From Caballeronia turbans (lineage in GTDB: Bacteria; Pseudomonadota; Gammaproteobacteria; Burkholderiales; Burkholderiaceae), in contig FCOD02000020.1 of NCBI GenBank assembly GCA_001544655.2, positions 40,756 through 104,755 on the forward strand: 64,000 bases of DNA. The letters are read 5' to 3'. Positions 1 through 10,024 of the stretch are shown here, piece by piece (the stretch's first letter is position 1; each line of letters begins with the position of its first letter). The notes under the pieces are model-generated. The model was given only the letters and a program-made list of their open reading frames with translations. It did no database searches and was not told where the DNA came from. The translations under genes were made by a program, and so were the position numbers.

Positions 1-387
1 CTTCACGCGCCAGATCACGTTGAACGCGGACTCGACCGTCATCATCGTCATGACGGAGGTCACGAACAGGATGATCATGCCGACGGTCGTGAGCCCCTTG
101 GCCTTCGACGCGAACTGGTTCAGATACTTGAAGATCTGATCGTTGATCTGCGGCGGCATCAGATGCACCGCAAGGAAATCCTGCAGCGACGCCTGGAACG
201 AACCGAAGATCGGGAACGCAGTGAAGAGCGCGAAGGCGACGGTGGCGAGCGGTACGAGCGACAGCACGCTCGTGAACGTGAGGCTGCCCGCCACTTGCGC
301 GACGCGATCTTCGCCGATGCGTCGCGCGACGAAGCTGGCGAGCCGCTTGACCGCCGCGAGATCGATGGAAACGTGCTGCAAACGCAT
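1..387 (-). CDS. YihY/BrkB family inner-membrane protein (N-terminal part)
   Basis: The 3' end lies beyond the window; 129 N-terminal residues are visible. They contain a first hydrophobic segment (VAGSLTFTSVLSLVPLATVA) followed by residues ending TMMTVESAFNVIWRVK, the typical opening of the YihY/virulence-factor BrkB family (historically mis-called RNase BN). The family is a six-helix inner-membrane protein of uncertain function. The ATG at 385-387 gives a start at MRLQHVSIDL; an in-frame GTG at 430-432 is an alternative. It is divergent from wrbA, with about 90 bp of shared promoter region. Confidence 0.85.
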   Translation of the reverse strand, partial: MRLQHVSIDLAAVKRLASFVARRIGEDRVAQVAGSLTFTSVLSLVPLATVAFALFTAFPIFGSFQASLQDFLAVHLMPPQINDQIFKYLNQFASKAKGLTTVGMIILFVTSVMTMMTVESAFNVIWRVK

Positions 388-468
388 TCTCCCGTCATGG
401 CGAAGCGCCTGCGCAAAGCCGCGTCTCGCCACGAAAATCACCCAATACCTATAATAGCCGTTCACTAA

Positions 469-1505
<1,037 letters not shown>

Positions 1506-1664
1506 TCCAGCCGCTTTTCTGAAGTCTGCATCGCCAGGACGTGATGCTTTTTAGCACGAAACGCGTGCCGACGCGCGTGCCTATGCCATTCGGACGAGGG
1601 TGGCGCGCCGCATCACTGCGCGATACTGTGCACTACGCTCCATCGGATTCCTTGCTCATCTGAC

Positions 1665-3119
1665 ATGACCGCAACTGAAGCTTTCATCGCCGCCTGCGCC
1701 GACGTTCTCGGCACGCCGCACGTCCTCACCGACGCCCACGATACCGAGCCCTACCTCGTAGACTGGCGCAAGCGCTATCGCGGCAGTGCATGCGCCGTGC
1801 TGCTGCCCGCCGACACGATGCAGGTCGCGGCAGTCGTGCGGCTCGCACGCGAGCATCGCATCGCGATCGTGCCGCAGGGCGGCAACACCGGTCTCGTCGG
1901 CGGTGCAACGCCCGATGCGAGCGGCGCGCAAGCAGTCGTGAGCCTGAAGCGGCTTAATCGCATTCGCAACGTCGATCCGCACAACAACACGATGACCGTC
2001 GAAGCGGGCGTCGTGCTCGCCGAAATTCAGGCGCACGCCCAAAGCGCGCAACGGCTCTTCCCCTTGAGTCTCGCCGCCGAAGGCAGTTGCACGATCGGCG
2101 GCAATCTCTCCACGAACGCGGGCGGCACCGGCGTGCTGCGCTACGGCAACACGCGCGAGCTGTGCCTCGGACTCGAAGTCGTGACGCCTCAAGGCGAAAT
2201 CTGGGACGGCCTGCGCGGACTGCGCAAGGACAACACCGGCTACGATCTGCGCGATCTCTACATCGGCGCGGAAGGCACGCTCGGCATCATCACGGCGGCG
2301 GTCATGAAGCTGCATCCGGCGCCGGTCGCCAGGGTCACGACGCTGGCCGGACTTGCGACGCCGCACGCCGCGCTCGATTTCCTCTCGCTGGCGCTACACC
2401 ACGCGGGCGCGCTGCTGACAGGCTTCGAGCTCATGTCCGACTTCTCGATGCGCCTCGTCGGCAAGCATTTCCCGCAACTGCGCTATCCGTTCGACGAGCC
2501 GCACGGGCAGACCGTCCTGCTCGAACTCTCCGACAGCGAAAGCGATGCGCACGCGCGCGCCCTTTTCGAGCGGCTGATGGAAGAAGCGCTCGAAAAGGGC
2601 ATCGTGGAGAACGCCGTCGTCGCGGAGAGTCTCGCGCAGTCGCAGGCCTTCTGGAGCTTGCGCGAGCATATTCCGCTCGCGCAGGCGGAAGAGGGCCTGA
2701 ACATCAAGCATGACATTGCCGTGCCCATTTCGAGCATCGGCCGCTTCATCGACGAAACCGATGCGATCATCGCGGACGCGGTGCCCGGCGTGCGCATGGT
2801 GACGTTCGGCCATCTCGGGGACGGCAATCTGCACTACAACGTGCAGGCGCCCGAAGGCGTCGATGCGAAACAGTTCCTCGACGAGTTCCAGACGCCGATC
2901 AACGCGCTCGTGTACGACCAGGTGCACAGGCATCGCGGCAGCATCAGCGCCGAGCACGGTCTCGGGCAGTTGAAAGTCGATGAAGCGATGCACTACAAGT
3001 CGCCGGTCGAAGTGCGCCTCATGCAGACGATCAAGGCCGCGCTCGATCCGGACAACCTGATGAATCCCGGCAAGGTCGTGCGCTCGCGCGCGTCGTCCGC
3101 GAAGGAGAACATCGCATGA
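1665..3119 (+). CDS. FAD-binding oxidoreductase, D-2-hydroxyglutarate dehydrogenase/GlcD-like
   Basis: 484 residues. The N-terminal half is a PCMH-type FAD domain with PQGGNTGLVGGATPD and CTIGGNLSTNAGGTGVLRYG. The C-terminal half is FAD-oxidase_C with TFGHLGDGNLHYN and HRGSISAEHGLGQLK, the metal- and substrate-binding region of 2-hydroxyacid dehydrogenases. It probably oxidises a D-2-hydroxyacid (D-2-hydroxyglutarate, D-lactate or glycolate) and passes electrons to a carrier; the substrate cannot be fixed from sequence alone. The stop overlaps the ATG of the phosphoesterase gene, suggesting coupled expression. Confidence 0.9.
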   Translation: MTATEAFIAACADVLGTPHVLTDAHDTEPYLVDWRKRYRGSACAVLLPADTMQVAAVVRLAREHRIAIVPQGGNTGLVGGATPDASGAQAVVSLKRLNRIRNVDPHNNTMTVEAGVVLAEIQAHAQSAQRLFPLSLAAEGSCTIGGNLSTNAGGTGVLRYGNTRELCLGLEVVTPQGEIWDGLRGLRKDNTGYDLRDLYIGAEGTLGIITAAVMKLHPAPVARVTTLAGLATPHAALDFLSLALHHAGALLTGFELMSDFSMRLVGKHFPQLRYPFDEPHGQTVLLELSDSESDAHARALFERLMEEALEKGIVENAVVAESLAQSQAFWSLREHIPLAQAEEGLNIKHDIAVPISSIGRFIDETDAIIADAVPGVRMVTFGHLGDGNLHYNVQAPEGVDAKQFLDEFQTPINALVYDQVHRHRGSISAEHGLGQLKVDEAMHYKSPVEVRLMQTIKAALDPDNLMNPGKVVRSRASSAKENIA

Positions 3120-3919
3120 AGATTCGCGTGCTATCCGATCTGCATCTCGAATGCGACGAGCCGCTGGCGATCCCCTACGCCGAGGCCGATCTCGTCGTGC
3201 TGGCGGGCGATATCCACAATCACGCCGAAGGCTTGCGCTGGGCCGCGGAAAATTTCGGTTCCGATGTGCCCGTCATCTACGTGCCCGGTAACCACGAGTA
3301 CTACGACGCCGAGTTCGGCGCAATGGAAGCAGCGATGCAGGACGCCGCGCGCAGCGTCGACAACGTGCACTATCTGAACAATGCGTCGCTGGTGGATCGC
3401 CGTGGGGCATGGCGTGTGCTCGGCACGACGCTCTGGACGGACTTCGCGCTGTTCGGATCCAGTGACGCGGAGATCGAAAACGCCAAAGAGGCGTGCACGA
3501 AGGTCATGCTCGATTACAAAGGCCTGATCCAGCTCGCATGGCCCGAGCCCGACGGCGAGCCCCGCGAGTTCACACCCGACGATTCCCTCGCCCTGCACGA
3601 ACAGGCTCGCGCCTGGCTCGAAGGCGAACTCGCGAAGCCGTTCGCGGGCCAGACGATCGTCGTCACGCACCACGCGCCGATGCGCGAAAGCCTCGCGCGG
3701 CGCTACGCGGAAGATCTCGTATCGGCGGGCTTCGTCAATCATCTGCCATCGCTCGCGCGTGCGCCCGCATCGCTGTGGATTCACGGTCATACGCATACAT
3801 CGTTCGATTACGTCGTCGAGGGCACGCGCGTCGTGTGCAATCCGCGCGGCTATTTCCACCGCCGCCGCCAGCAATGGGAGAATCCCGAGTTCGCGTGGGA
3901 CAAGGTCGTCGAGATCTAG
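3116..3919 (+). CDS. Calcineurin-like metallophosphoesterase
   Basis: 267 residues. All metal-binding motifs of the calcineurin-like family are present in order: VLSDLHLE near residue 5, LAGDIHN, VPGNHEYYD, VVTHHAPM and IHGHTHTSFDY. The enzyme should be a two-metal phosphoesterase. The N-terminus has no signal peptide, so it is cytosolic. The substrate is unknown. The ATG overlaps the oxidoreductase stop (ATGA). Confidence 0.9.
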   Translation: MKIRVLSDLHLECDEPLAIPYAEADLVVLAGDIHNHAEGLRWAAENFGSDVPVIYVPGNHEYYDAEFGAMEAAMQDAARSVDNVHYLNNASLVDRRGAWRVLGTTLWTDFALFGSSDAEIENAKEACTKVMLDYKGLIQLAWPEPDGEPREFTPDDSLALHEQARAWLEGELAKPFAGQTIVVTHHAPMRESLARRYAEDLVSAGFVNHLPSLARAPASLWIHGHTHTSFDYVVEGTRVVCNPRGYFHRRRQQWENPEFAWDKVVEI

Positions 3920-3973
3920 CGCAGCAACGCGTCAGAAGCACGGAAACCGTGTTGGACTTTGCGGAGGAACGCC

Positions 3974-4684
3974 ATGTGCGGCCGAATCAGCCAGTACCGA
4001 CTGCCGATGCATTACGCGCAACGCCTGCATCTGAAAAATCCGTTCGTCCTCGTGGACGCCGCCGACAGGCGTCCGGGCTATAACCTCGCACCGGGCACGC
4101 ATCCGCTCGCCATCTATCCCGACGAAACCATCCGCGCGGTTCATTGGGGCTACTGCCCGCCGTGGGCCATACAGAAGAAGCTGCCGCAGACCATCAACGC
4201 GCGCGTCGAAACCGCCGCGACGAGCGCGTATTACAAGCATTTATGGAGGAAGGCGCGCATTCTCGTGCCGGCCGATGGCTGGTTCGAATGGCGCATCGAG
4301 CCGCGTCCGACAGATCCGGCGACGAAGCCCTTCAAGCAACCGTATTTCATCCAGCGCGCCGACGGCGAGCCGATGTACCTCGCGGCGCTCACCAGCATCA
4401 CGCGCGACGAGGACGCCGCGGCCCCCGGCGCGGGCTTCGTCATCGTGACGGCGGCGGCGGACGAAGGCCTGATCGATGTGCACGACCGCCGTCCGCTCGT
4501 GTTTTCGCCCGCCGTCGCGCGACGCTGGCTCGATCCCGGCGCATCACTCGAGGATCTCGCGGCGCTCGTCAAGGCGGACGGCGTGTCGGCGTCGCACTTC
4601 GTGTGGCATCGCGTTTCGAGCGACGTCAATCGCGCAACGAACGACGAGCCGCGACTCATCGAGCCGCTCGAAACGCAGCTCTGA
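3974..4684 (+). CDS. YedK/HMCES-type SOS response-associated protein (SRAP family)
   Basis: 236 residues. The start is fixed by the conserved MCGRISQY: after Met removal Cys2 forms the thiazolidine crosslink to abasic sites in single-stranded DNA. An AGGA-type ribosome site (CGGAGGAA) precedes the ATG at 3974. Other family motifs are PGYNLAPGTHPLA, HWGYCPPWA, NARVETAATSAYYKHLWRK, ADGWFEWR and DVHDRRPLVF. The known role of the family is shielding abasic sites at replication forks. It lies 54 bp after the phosphoesterase gene. No LexA-type box was recognised upstream. Confidence 0.93.
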   Translation: MCGRISQYRLPMHYAQRLHLKNPFVLVDAADRRPGYNLAPGTHPLAIYPDETIRAVHWGYCPPWAIQKKLPQTINARVETAATSAYYKHLWRKARILVPADGWFEWRIEPRPTDPATKPFKQPYFIQRADGEPMYLAALTSITRDEDAAAPGAGFVIVTAAADEGLIDVHDRRPLVFSPAVARRWLDPGASLEDLAALVKADGVSASHFVWHRVSSDVNRATNDEPRLIEPLETQL

Positions 4685-4701
4685 CCACCGTCCCGCGAAG
4701 A

Positions 4702-4890
4702 TCAGCGATCGTAAGGGTCGCGCATGCGCCGCGCAAGCGCCTCCCGATCGTCGTCGATGCGCACCGGAACGAGGCGCCGCTTCGCGTTGCGCTCCGACTG
4801 GGCGCGCGTGGCGTTGAAGAGATCGCGCGACGCCGGAACGGCGATCAACACCAGAAGCGCGGCGAGTGCGAGCAGAAGTGGCGTACTCAT
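4702..4890 (-). CDS. Small single-pass membrane protein, unknown function
   Basis: 62 residues. An N-terminal hydrophobic segment (PLLLALAALLVLIAVPAS) is followed by a highly charged tail rich in Arg and Asp (RRLVPVRIDDDREALARRMR). The topology suggests a membrane anchor with a cytoplasmic basic tail. No family is recognised. It is convergent with the YedK-like gene, 17 bp away. A chance ORF is possible, but codon use looks genuine. Confidence 0.5.
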   Translation of the reverse strand: MSTPLLLALAALLVLIAVPASRDLFNATRAQSERNAKRRLVPVRIDDDREALARRMRDPYDR

Positions 4891-5007
4891 GTGATTTATC
4901 CCGGTAGAAATGCGGTGGAACCAGTGCAGAAAGTATCAAGCTGCGGGCACATCGTGCGTAAGCAAGTGTTGCGCTCCGGACTTTTTGGTAACTGACCGCG
5001 CACCGCT

Positions 5008-5946
5008 TCAGGCGACGACGAATTCCTTCAACGACTCGGTGTCCGCGGCGAGCGTGTCGGGCAGCGCCTCGCGCAGGAACTCCACCCACGTGCGGATCTT
5101 CGCGTCGAGATACTGGCGCGACGGATAAAGCGCGTATACGTTCAGCTCCTGCATCGTGTATTGCGGCAACACGCGCACGAGCGTGCCCGCGCGCAGGCCG
5201 GGAAGCGCGGACGAAGTCGGCAGCACGCCGATGCCCATGCTCTCGCGGATCGCCACGACCATCGCCTCCGCGACGTTCACCGTGAACGTCGACGGGCCGA
5301 GACTCACCGTTTCCTGCCCGTTCGGGCCGTCGAACACCCAGCGATCCGGCGGAAACACCGGCGTCATCAGATGCAGGCAGGTATGGCGCACGAGATCGGA
5401 GAGCACGTGCGGGGCGCCGTGCTGCTCGATATAAGCCGGCGAAGCGCACGCGATGCTGAACACCGAGCCGAGCCGCGCCGACACGAGTCCGGAGTCCGGC
5501 AGATCGGACGCGAGCACGACGGACACGTCGTAGCCTTCGTCGAGCAAATCCGGCACGCGCTGCGCGAGCGTCAGATCGACCTGCACGGAAGGATGGCGCT
5601 GCTGATAGCGCGAGATCATCGGCACGATGTAGTGCTGGCCGAAGCTCGTCATCGAATGAACCTTGAGCTTGCCCGAGGGACGCGCGTGGGCGTCGCCGGC
5701 CTCGGCTTCCGCCTGATCGACATAGGCCAGGATCTGCTCGCAGCGTTGCAGATAGCGCTCTCCGGCTTCGGTGAGCGCGATGCGCCGCGTCGTGCGATTC
5801 AGCAAGCGCGCGCGCAGGTGCGCTTCGAGGTCCGATACGGCCCGCGAAGCGTAGGCCGTCGTCGTATTGAGATGCTGCGCGGCCGCGGTGAAGCTGCCCG
5901 CTTCGACGACCCGCACAAATACGCGCATGTTCTGGAGCGTGTCCAT
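5008..5946 (-). CDS. LysR-family transcriptional regulator of the efflux operon
   Basis: 312 residues. The N-terminal winged helix (MDTLQNMRVFVRVVEAGSFT, then AAAQHLNTTTAYASRAVSDLE) is followed by a LysR substrate-binding domain. The CrgA/AaeR-like subgroup is suggested by TRRIALTEAGERYLQRCEQIL. It is divergent from a NodT-FUSC-DUF1656-HlyD operon, the same arrangement as AaeR with aaeXAB. It therefore probably activates the operon in response to an aromatic acid or similar toxic compound (inference). A TTGTT-N11-AACAA LysR-type box lies just upstream. Confidence 0.92.
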   Translation of the reverse strand: MDTLQNMRVFVRVVEAGSFTAAAQHLNTTTAYASRAVSDLEAHLRARLLNRTTRRIALTEAGERYLQRCEQILAYVDQAEAEAGDAHARPSGKLKVHSMTSFGQHYIVPMISRYQQRHPSVQVDLTLAQRVPDLLDEGYDVSVVLASDLPDSGLVSARLGSVFSIACASPAYIEQHGAPHVLSDLVRHTCLHLMTPVFPPDRWVFDGPNGQETVSLGPSTFTVNVAEAMVVAIRESMGIGVLPTSSALPGLRAGTLVRVLPQYTMQELNVYALYPSRQYLDAKIRTWVEFLREALPDTLAADTESLKEFVVA

Positions 5947-5984
5947 GGCGCTTTTCCGTCTTCAAGAACTGTTCGTGGGTCGAA

Positions 5985-6005
5985 TTGTTGCACGTCAGGT
6001 AACAA
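5985..6005. promoter_or_regulatory. Candidate LysR-type T-N11-A operator
   Basis: TTGTT at 5985-5989 and AACAA at 6001-6005 form an inverted repeat separated by exactly 11 bases. That is the canonical LysR T-N11-A box geometry. It lies 39 bp upstream of the LysR start and about 110 bp upstream of the NodT start, where an autorepressing and divergently activating regulator would bind. Confidence 0.55.
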
Positions 6006-6114
6006 CGATTATCACATCCATCGTAAAAATGCTTTGCATCCTTACGGGTTATTCGACAATCCACGCAAAAATATAATCACTTCCTTGAATCTAATTCCAA
6101 TTCGGGAGTGAATC

Positions 6115-7626
6115 GTGGGAGGGCGAGTCTTCGGAAGCGCTGGTTGCGCCGCCGTTCTTACAGCCATATTAACAATTGCCGGGTGCGCGAGCACGGGCAG
6201 GATCGCGCCGCAAGACTCGCTCACGGACGCATCCACGCTCGACGCCGGCAGCGCCATTCGCGCCGCCAATGCCGACGCCCGGTGGCCCGACGATCAATGG
6301 TGGCGCGCCTATCGCGACCCGCAGCTCGACGCCTGGATTTCACGCGCGACCCACGGCAGTCCCACACTCGCGATGGCCGCTGCACGCGTGCGCGAAGCGC
6401 AGCAACAGGCGGGCGTCGCGCGCTCCGAGCTCTTGCCGCACGTGGACGGTGCGATGAGCGTCTCCCGCAAGAACTGGCCCAATAACGATTTCTACGGCCC
6501 CGGCCCGTTCGCCGACACGACGACCTGGGACAACATTGCCGGCCTCTCGCTGTCCTACAACCTCGACCTCTGGCATCGCGACGACAACAACGCCGAACGC
6601 GCGCTCGACGTCGCCCATGTGCGGGCCGCCGATGCGCGCGCCGCGCAGCTCGAGCTCGAAACGAACGTGGTGCGCGCGTACATCGGCTTCTCGCAGTCGT
6701 TCGCGCTGCTCGATATCGCGGAGGACACGCTCGCGCAGCAGGAACGCATCGCCGAACTCGCGCGTCGGCGTCTGAAGGGCGGCCTCGGCACGCAGCTCGA
6801 AGTGAGCCAGGCCGAAGCGCCCCTGCCCGAGTACGAGCGTCAGGTCGATGTCTACAAGGAAGAAATCCAGCTCGCGCGCAATCAACTGGCCGCGCTCGCA
6901 GGCGAGGGTCCGGGCGCGGGTGAAGCGCTCACGCGTCCGGCGTTGTCGCTTGCGACGCCGCTGCCCCTGCCCTCCGCGCTGCCGGCGGAGCTCGTCGGGC
7001 ATCGGCCCGATATCGTCGCGGCGCGCTGGATGGTCGCGGCGCAGGCGCGCGGCATCGACGTGGCGAAGGCCGGTTTCTACCCGAACATCAATCTCGCCGC
7101 GTCGCTGACACAGGCATTCGCGGGCGGTGCGCTGCTCAGCTTCCTGACGCGCGATGCGTCGGGCTACAGCTTCGGCCCGGCGATCTCGCTGCCGATCTTC
7201 GAAGGCGGACGCCTGCGCGCGCAGCTCGGTGCGGCATCGGCGCAGTACGATCAGGCCGTCGATCACTACAACGCGACGCTCGTCGCGGCGCTGAAGGACA
7301 TTGCCGATCAGGTCGTGCGCGTGCATTCGCTCGACACGCAGCTCGAAGCGTCCGGCCGCTCCGTCGCCGCCGCGCGCAAGAACTACGATCTCGCGAACGA
7401 AGGCTACAAGCGCGGGCTCACCGATTACCTGAACGTGCTCGTTGCACAGTCGCAGTTGCTCAAGGCGCAGGACGGCCAGGCGCGCGTGCGCGCGCAACGG
7501 CTCGCCTCTTACGCGACGCTCACGTCGGCGCTCGGCGGCGGCATCGACGATCCGTCGAACGGGCCCGAACAGACCGCGCTCGCGCCGTCGAAGCACATCG
7601 GGCCGTTCAGCAAGGCGCGGAACTGA
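6115..7626 (+). CDS. NodT-family outer-membrane efflux lipoprotein
   Basis: 503 residues starting at GTG, chosen because GGGAG at 6104-6108 sits 6 bases upstream and the resulting N-terminus is a lipoprotein signal (LTIAGC, Cys24 as acylation site). Two OEP repeats follow, with family features such as WWRAYRDPQLDAWI, GLSLSYNLDLWHR, LPAELVGHRPDIVAARW and FGPAISLPIFEGGRLRAQL. It should form the trimeric outer-membrane channel of a tripartite pump with the HlyD adaptor and FUSC protein encoded downstream. Only 2 bases separate it from the FUSC gene. Confidence 0.93.
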   Translation: MGGRVFGSAGCAAVLTAILTIAGCASTGRIAPQDSLTDASTLDAGSAIRAANADARWPDDQWWRAYRDPQLDAWISRATHGSPTLAMAAARVREAQQQAGVARSELLPHVDGAMSVSRKNWPNNDFYGPGPFADTTTWDNIAGLSLSYNLDLWHRDDNNAERALDVAHVRAADARAAQLELETNVVRAYIGFSQSFALLDIAEDTLAQQERIAELARRRLKGGLGTQLEVSQAEAPLPEYERQVDVYKEEIQLARNQLAALAGEGPGAGEALTRPALSLATPLPLPSALPAELVGHRPDIVAARWMVAAQARGIDVAKAGFYPNINLAASLTQAFAGGALLSFLTRDASGYSFGPAISLPIFEGGRLRAQLGAASAQYDQAVDHYNATLVAALKDIADQVVRVHSLDTQLEASGRSVAAARKNYDLANEGYKRGLTDYLNVLVAQSQLLKAQDGQARVRAQRLASYATLTSALGGGIDDPSNGPEQTALAPSKHIGPFSKARN

Positions 7627-7628
7627 GC

Positions 7629-9794
7629 ATGTCGACGCCCGCTACTTTCACCGAACGACCGTCGCTCAAGCTGGCTGTGCTCGACTGGGCGCGCACCGAC
7701 GGCCTCGCGTGGGTCTACATCTTCAAGGCCGTGCTCGCCGCACTTTTGGCGCTGTGGATCGCGATGCGCCTCGACATGCAGCAGCCGCGCACCGCGATGA
7801 CCACCGTGTTCGTCGTGATGCAGCCGCAAAGCGGCATGGTGCTCGCCAAGAGCTTCTATCGCTTCTGCGGGACGATGGTCGGCCTCGTCGTGATGATGGT
7901 CTTCATCAGCCTGTTCTCTCAGCAGCCGGTGCTGTTTCTTTCGGCGACGGCGCTCTGGGTCGGCATCTGCACGGCGGGCGCGGCGCGCAACCGCAACTTT
8001 CGCTCGTACGGCTTCGTGCTCGCGGGCTACACGGCCGCGCTGATCGGCATTCCGGCGGCGCAGCATCCGGAGGCCGCATATTTGTCGGCGCTCACGCGCG
8101 TCGGCGAAGTGACGCTCGGCATCGTGTGTTCCGGCGCGGTAAGCGCGCTCATCTTTCCGCAGCATGCGGGCGAGCAGGTCCGCACAACCGTGCGCCGGCG
8201 CTTCACGCAGTTCGTCGATTATGTGTGCCGCGCGCTGGCGGGCAAGATGGAACGCGCGCAGATCGAGCGGACGAATCTCGCGTTCGTGTCGGATATCGTC
8301 GGCTTCGAGGCCGCGCGCAGTGTGGCCGTGTTCGAAAACCCCGAATCGCGCATGCGCGGCGGGCGGCTCGCACGTCTGAACAGCGAGTTCATGAGCGCAT
8401 CGACGCGCTTTCATGCGCTGCATCAGTTGATGAACCGGCTGCGTGAGAACGCGTCGGCGACGACCATCGCCGCGCTCGAGCCGTTCTTTCGCGAAGTGCC
8501 GCCGCTCTTCTCACTGTCGGGCGAGCCGGTGCGCAACGCCGCCGACGCCGCCCACGCCGCCGCGCAGTTGCGCGAATACAAGGCCGCCCTGCCGAAGCGC
8601 GTGCGTGCGGCGCGTGCCGCGCTCGAAACGAATCCGGAGTTCGCGCAACTGGAGTTCGATACCGCGGCGGAACTGCTCTACCGCTTCGTCGACGACATGC
8701 TCGCGTATGCCGAAACGTACGCGTCGCTGACATCGCCCTCGCACGAACGCGAGCGCTGGATCGCGCGCTACGTGCCTAAGACCAACCTGCTCGCGGCGGC
8801 CATCTCGGGCTTGCGCGGCGCGGTCGTGATGTTCGTCCTCTCCGCGTTCTGGATCGAAACCGCATGGCCGAGCGGCGGCACGATGGTGCTCAACGCCGCG
8901 GCCGTGTGCGCGCTCGCCTCGTCCTCGCCGCGCCCGACGCTCATGTCGGCGCAAATGGCCATCGGCACGATGCTCGCGGCCGTCGCCGGCATGATCGTCG
9001 TGTTCGGCGTGTTTCCGCATATCGACGGCTTCGCGATGATGTGCGCCGCGCTCGCGCCCGCCCTGCTGCTCGGCGCGTATCTGAGCACGCGGCGCACGCT
9101 CGCGGGCGTGGGCATCGGCTATTGCATCTTCTTCTGCTTTCTCGCGGGGCCGGACAACCTGGTCCACTACGATCCGACCGGCTTCATGAACGATGCGATC
9201 GCGCTCGTGCTGTCGATGATCGTCGCCGCGATCGCCTTCGCCGTGCTCCTGCCGACCGATGCGCCGTGGCTGCGTCATCTGCTGCTCGGCGATTTGCGGC
9301 GCGAAGTCGTGAACGCGCGCCGCGGACGTCTCGCGACCCTCACGACGCACTTCGAGAGCCGCACGCGCGATCTGCTCTCCCAGATCAACGCGCTCGCCAA
9401 CGGCCGTCCGGAGTTGCAACGCGATGCGCTGCAATGGCTCTTCGCGGTGCTCGAATTCGGCAATGCGGTGATCGACCTGCGGCGGGAAACCGGGAACTTA
9501 CCGATCGGGCGCGGCTCGGTCGATGCGACGCTCGATGCGGTCGCGCGGCTCTTCGATCGACCGCAGGCGAAGCGCTTCGACGCCGCGCTCGCCGCCACGG
9601 AACGCGCGATCTCCGATATCCAGGCGCTGCTCGTCCTGGCCGAGCGGCCGCGCGAGGAAAGACATCGGTTAGAGCGCATCGCGAGTCATCTGCATTTCAT
9701 CCGCACCGCGCTGCTCGATCACGAATCACCGTTCGCCCGGTTTGCGCCTGCCGGGAAACACACGCATGAAGGAGCGCTCCATGTTTGCGCGTAA
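7629..9794 (+). CDS. FUSC-family (AaeB-like) inner-membrane efflux protein
   Basis: 721 residues. The architecture is a duplicated FUSC fold: an N-terminal membrane block (AVLAALLALWIAMRLDMQQP, VFVVMQPQSGMVLAKSFYRF) of about 170 residues, a roughly 200-residue soluble region, a second membrane block from about residue 385 (LRGAVVMFVLSAFWIETAWP) and a C-terminal cytosolic tail. E. coli AaeB exports aromatic carboxylates, and family members also include fusaric-acid exporters. Together with the DUF1656, HlyD and NodT genes it makes a complete trans-envelope pump. The substrate is not deducible. Confidence 0.92.
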   Translation: MSTPATFTERPSLKLAVLDWARTDGLAWVYIFKAVLAALLALWIAMRLDMQQPRTAMTTVFVVMQPQSGMVLAKSFYRFCGTMVGLVVMMVFISLFSQQPVLFLSATALWVGICTAGAARNRNFRSYGFVLAGYTAALIGIPAAQHPEAAYLSALTRVGEVTLGIVCSGAVSALIFPQHAGEQVRTTVRRRFTQFVDYVCRALAGKMERAQIERTNLAFVSDIVGFEAARSVAVFENPESRMRGGRLARLNSEFMSASTRFHALHQLMNRLRENASATTIAALEPFFREVPPLFSLSGEPVRNAADAAHAAAQLREYKAALPKRVRAARAALETNPEFAQLEFDTAAELLYRFVDDMLAYAETYASLTSPSHERERWIARYVPKTNLLAAAISGLRGAVVMFVLSAFWIETAWPSGGTMVLNAAAVCALASSSPRPTLMSAQMAIGTMLAAVAGMIVVFGVFPHIDGFAMMCAALAPALLLGAYLSTRRTLAGVGIGYCIFFCFLAGPDNLVHYDPTGFMNDAIALVLSMIVAAIAFAVLLPTDAPWLRHLLLGDLRREVVNARRGRLATLTTHFESRTRDLLSQINALANGRPELQRDALQWLFAVLEFGNAVIDLRRETGNLPIGRGSVDATLDAVARLFDRPQAKRFDAALAATERAISDIQALLVLAERPREERHRLERIASHLHFIRTALLDHESPFARFAPAGKHTHEGALHVCA

Positions 9795-9984
9795 CGTCGC
9801 GATTTTCGAAGCCTATGTGCCGACGATCCTGCTGCTCTTCATCGCAGGCGCGATGATCACGTGGGTCGTCGACCGCGTGCTCGCGCTGACCGGACTCTAT
9901 CGCGTGGTCTGGCATCCGGCGCTTTTTCGCGCAAGCCTGCTCGTGTGCATCTGCGGCACGCTCGGACTCGTCGCTTACGCGTAA
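9781..9984 (+). CDS. DUF1656 small membrane protein (AaeX-like)
   Basis: 67 residues if translation starts at the ATG at 9781, favoured by AAGGAG six bases upstream. An in-frame ATG at 9766 would add five residues. Two hydrophobic helices are visible (VPTILLLFIAGAMITWVVD; LFRASLLVCICGTLGLVAY) around the motif GLYRVVWHPALF, typical of DUF1656. It overlaps the FUSC stop by 14 bases, so expression is coupled. AaeX-type proteins accompany FUSC exporters; their exact role is unknown. Confidence 0.88.
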   Translation: MFARNVAIFEAYVPTILLLFIAGAMITWVVDRVLALTGLYRVVWHPALFRASLLVCICGTLGLVAYA

Positions 9985-10024
9985 GCGGCATCACTTTTCA
10001 TACAAGCTGAAAAAGAGTTGCATC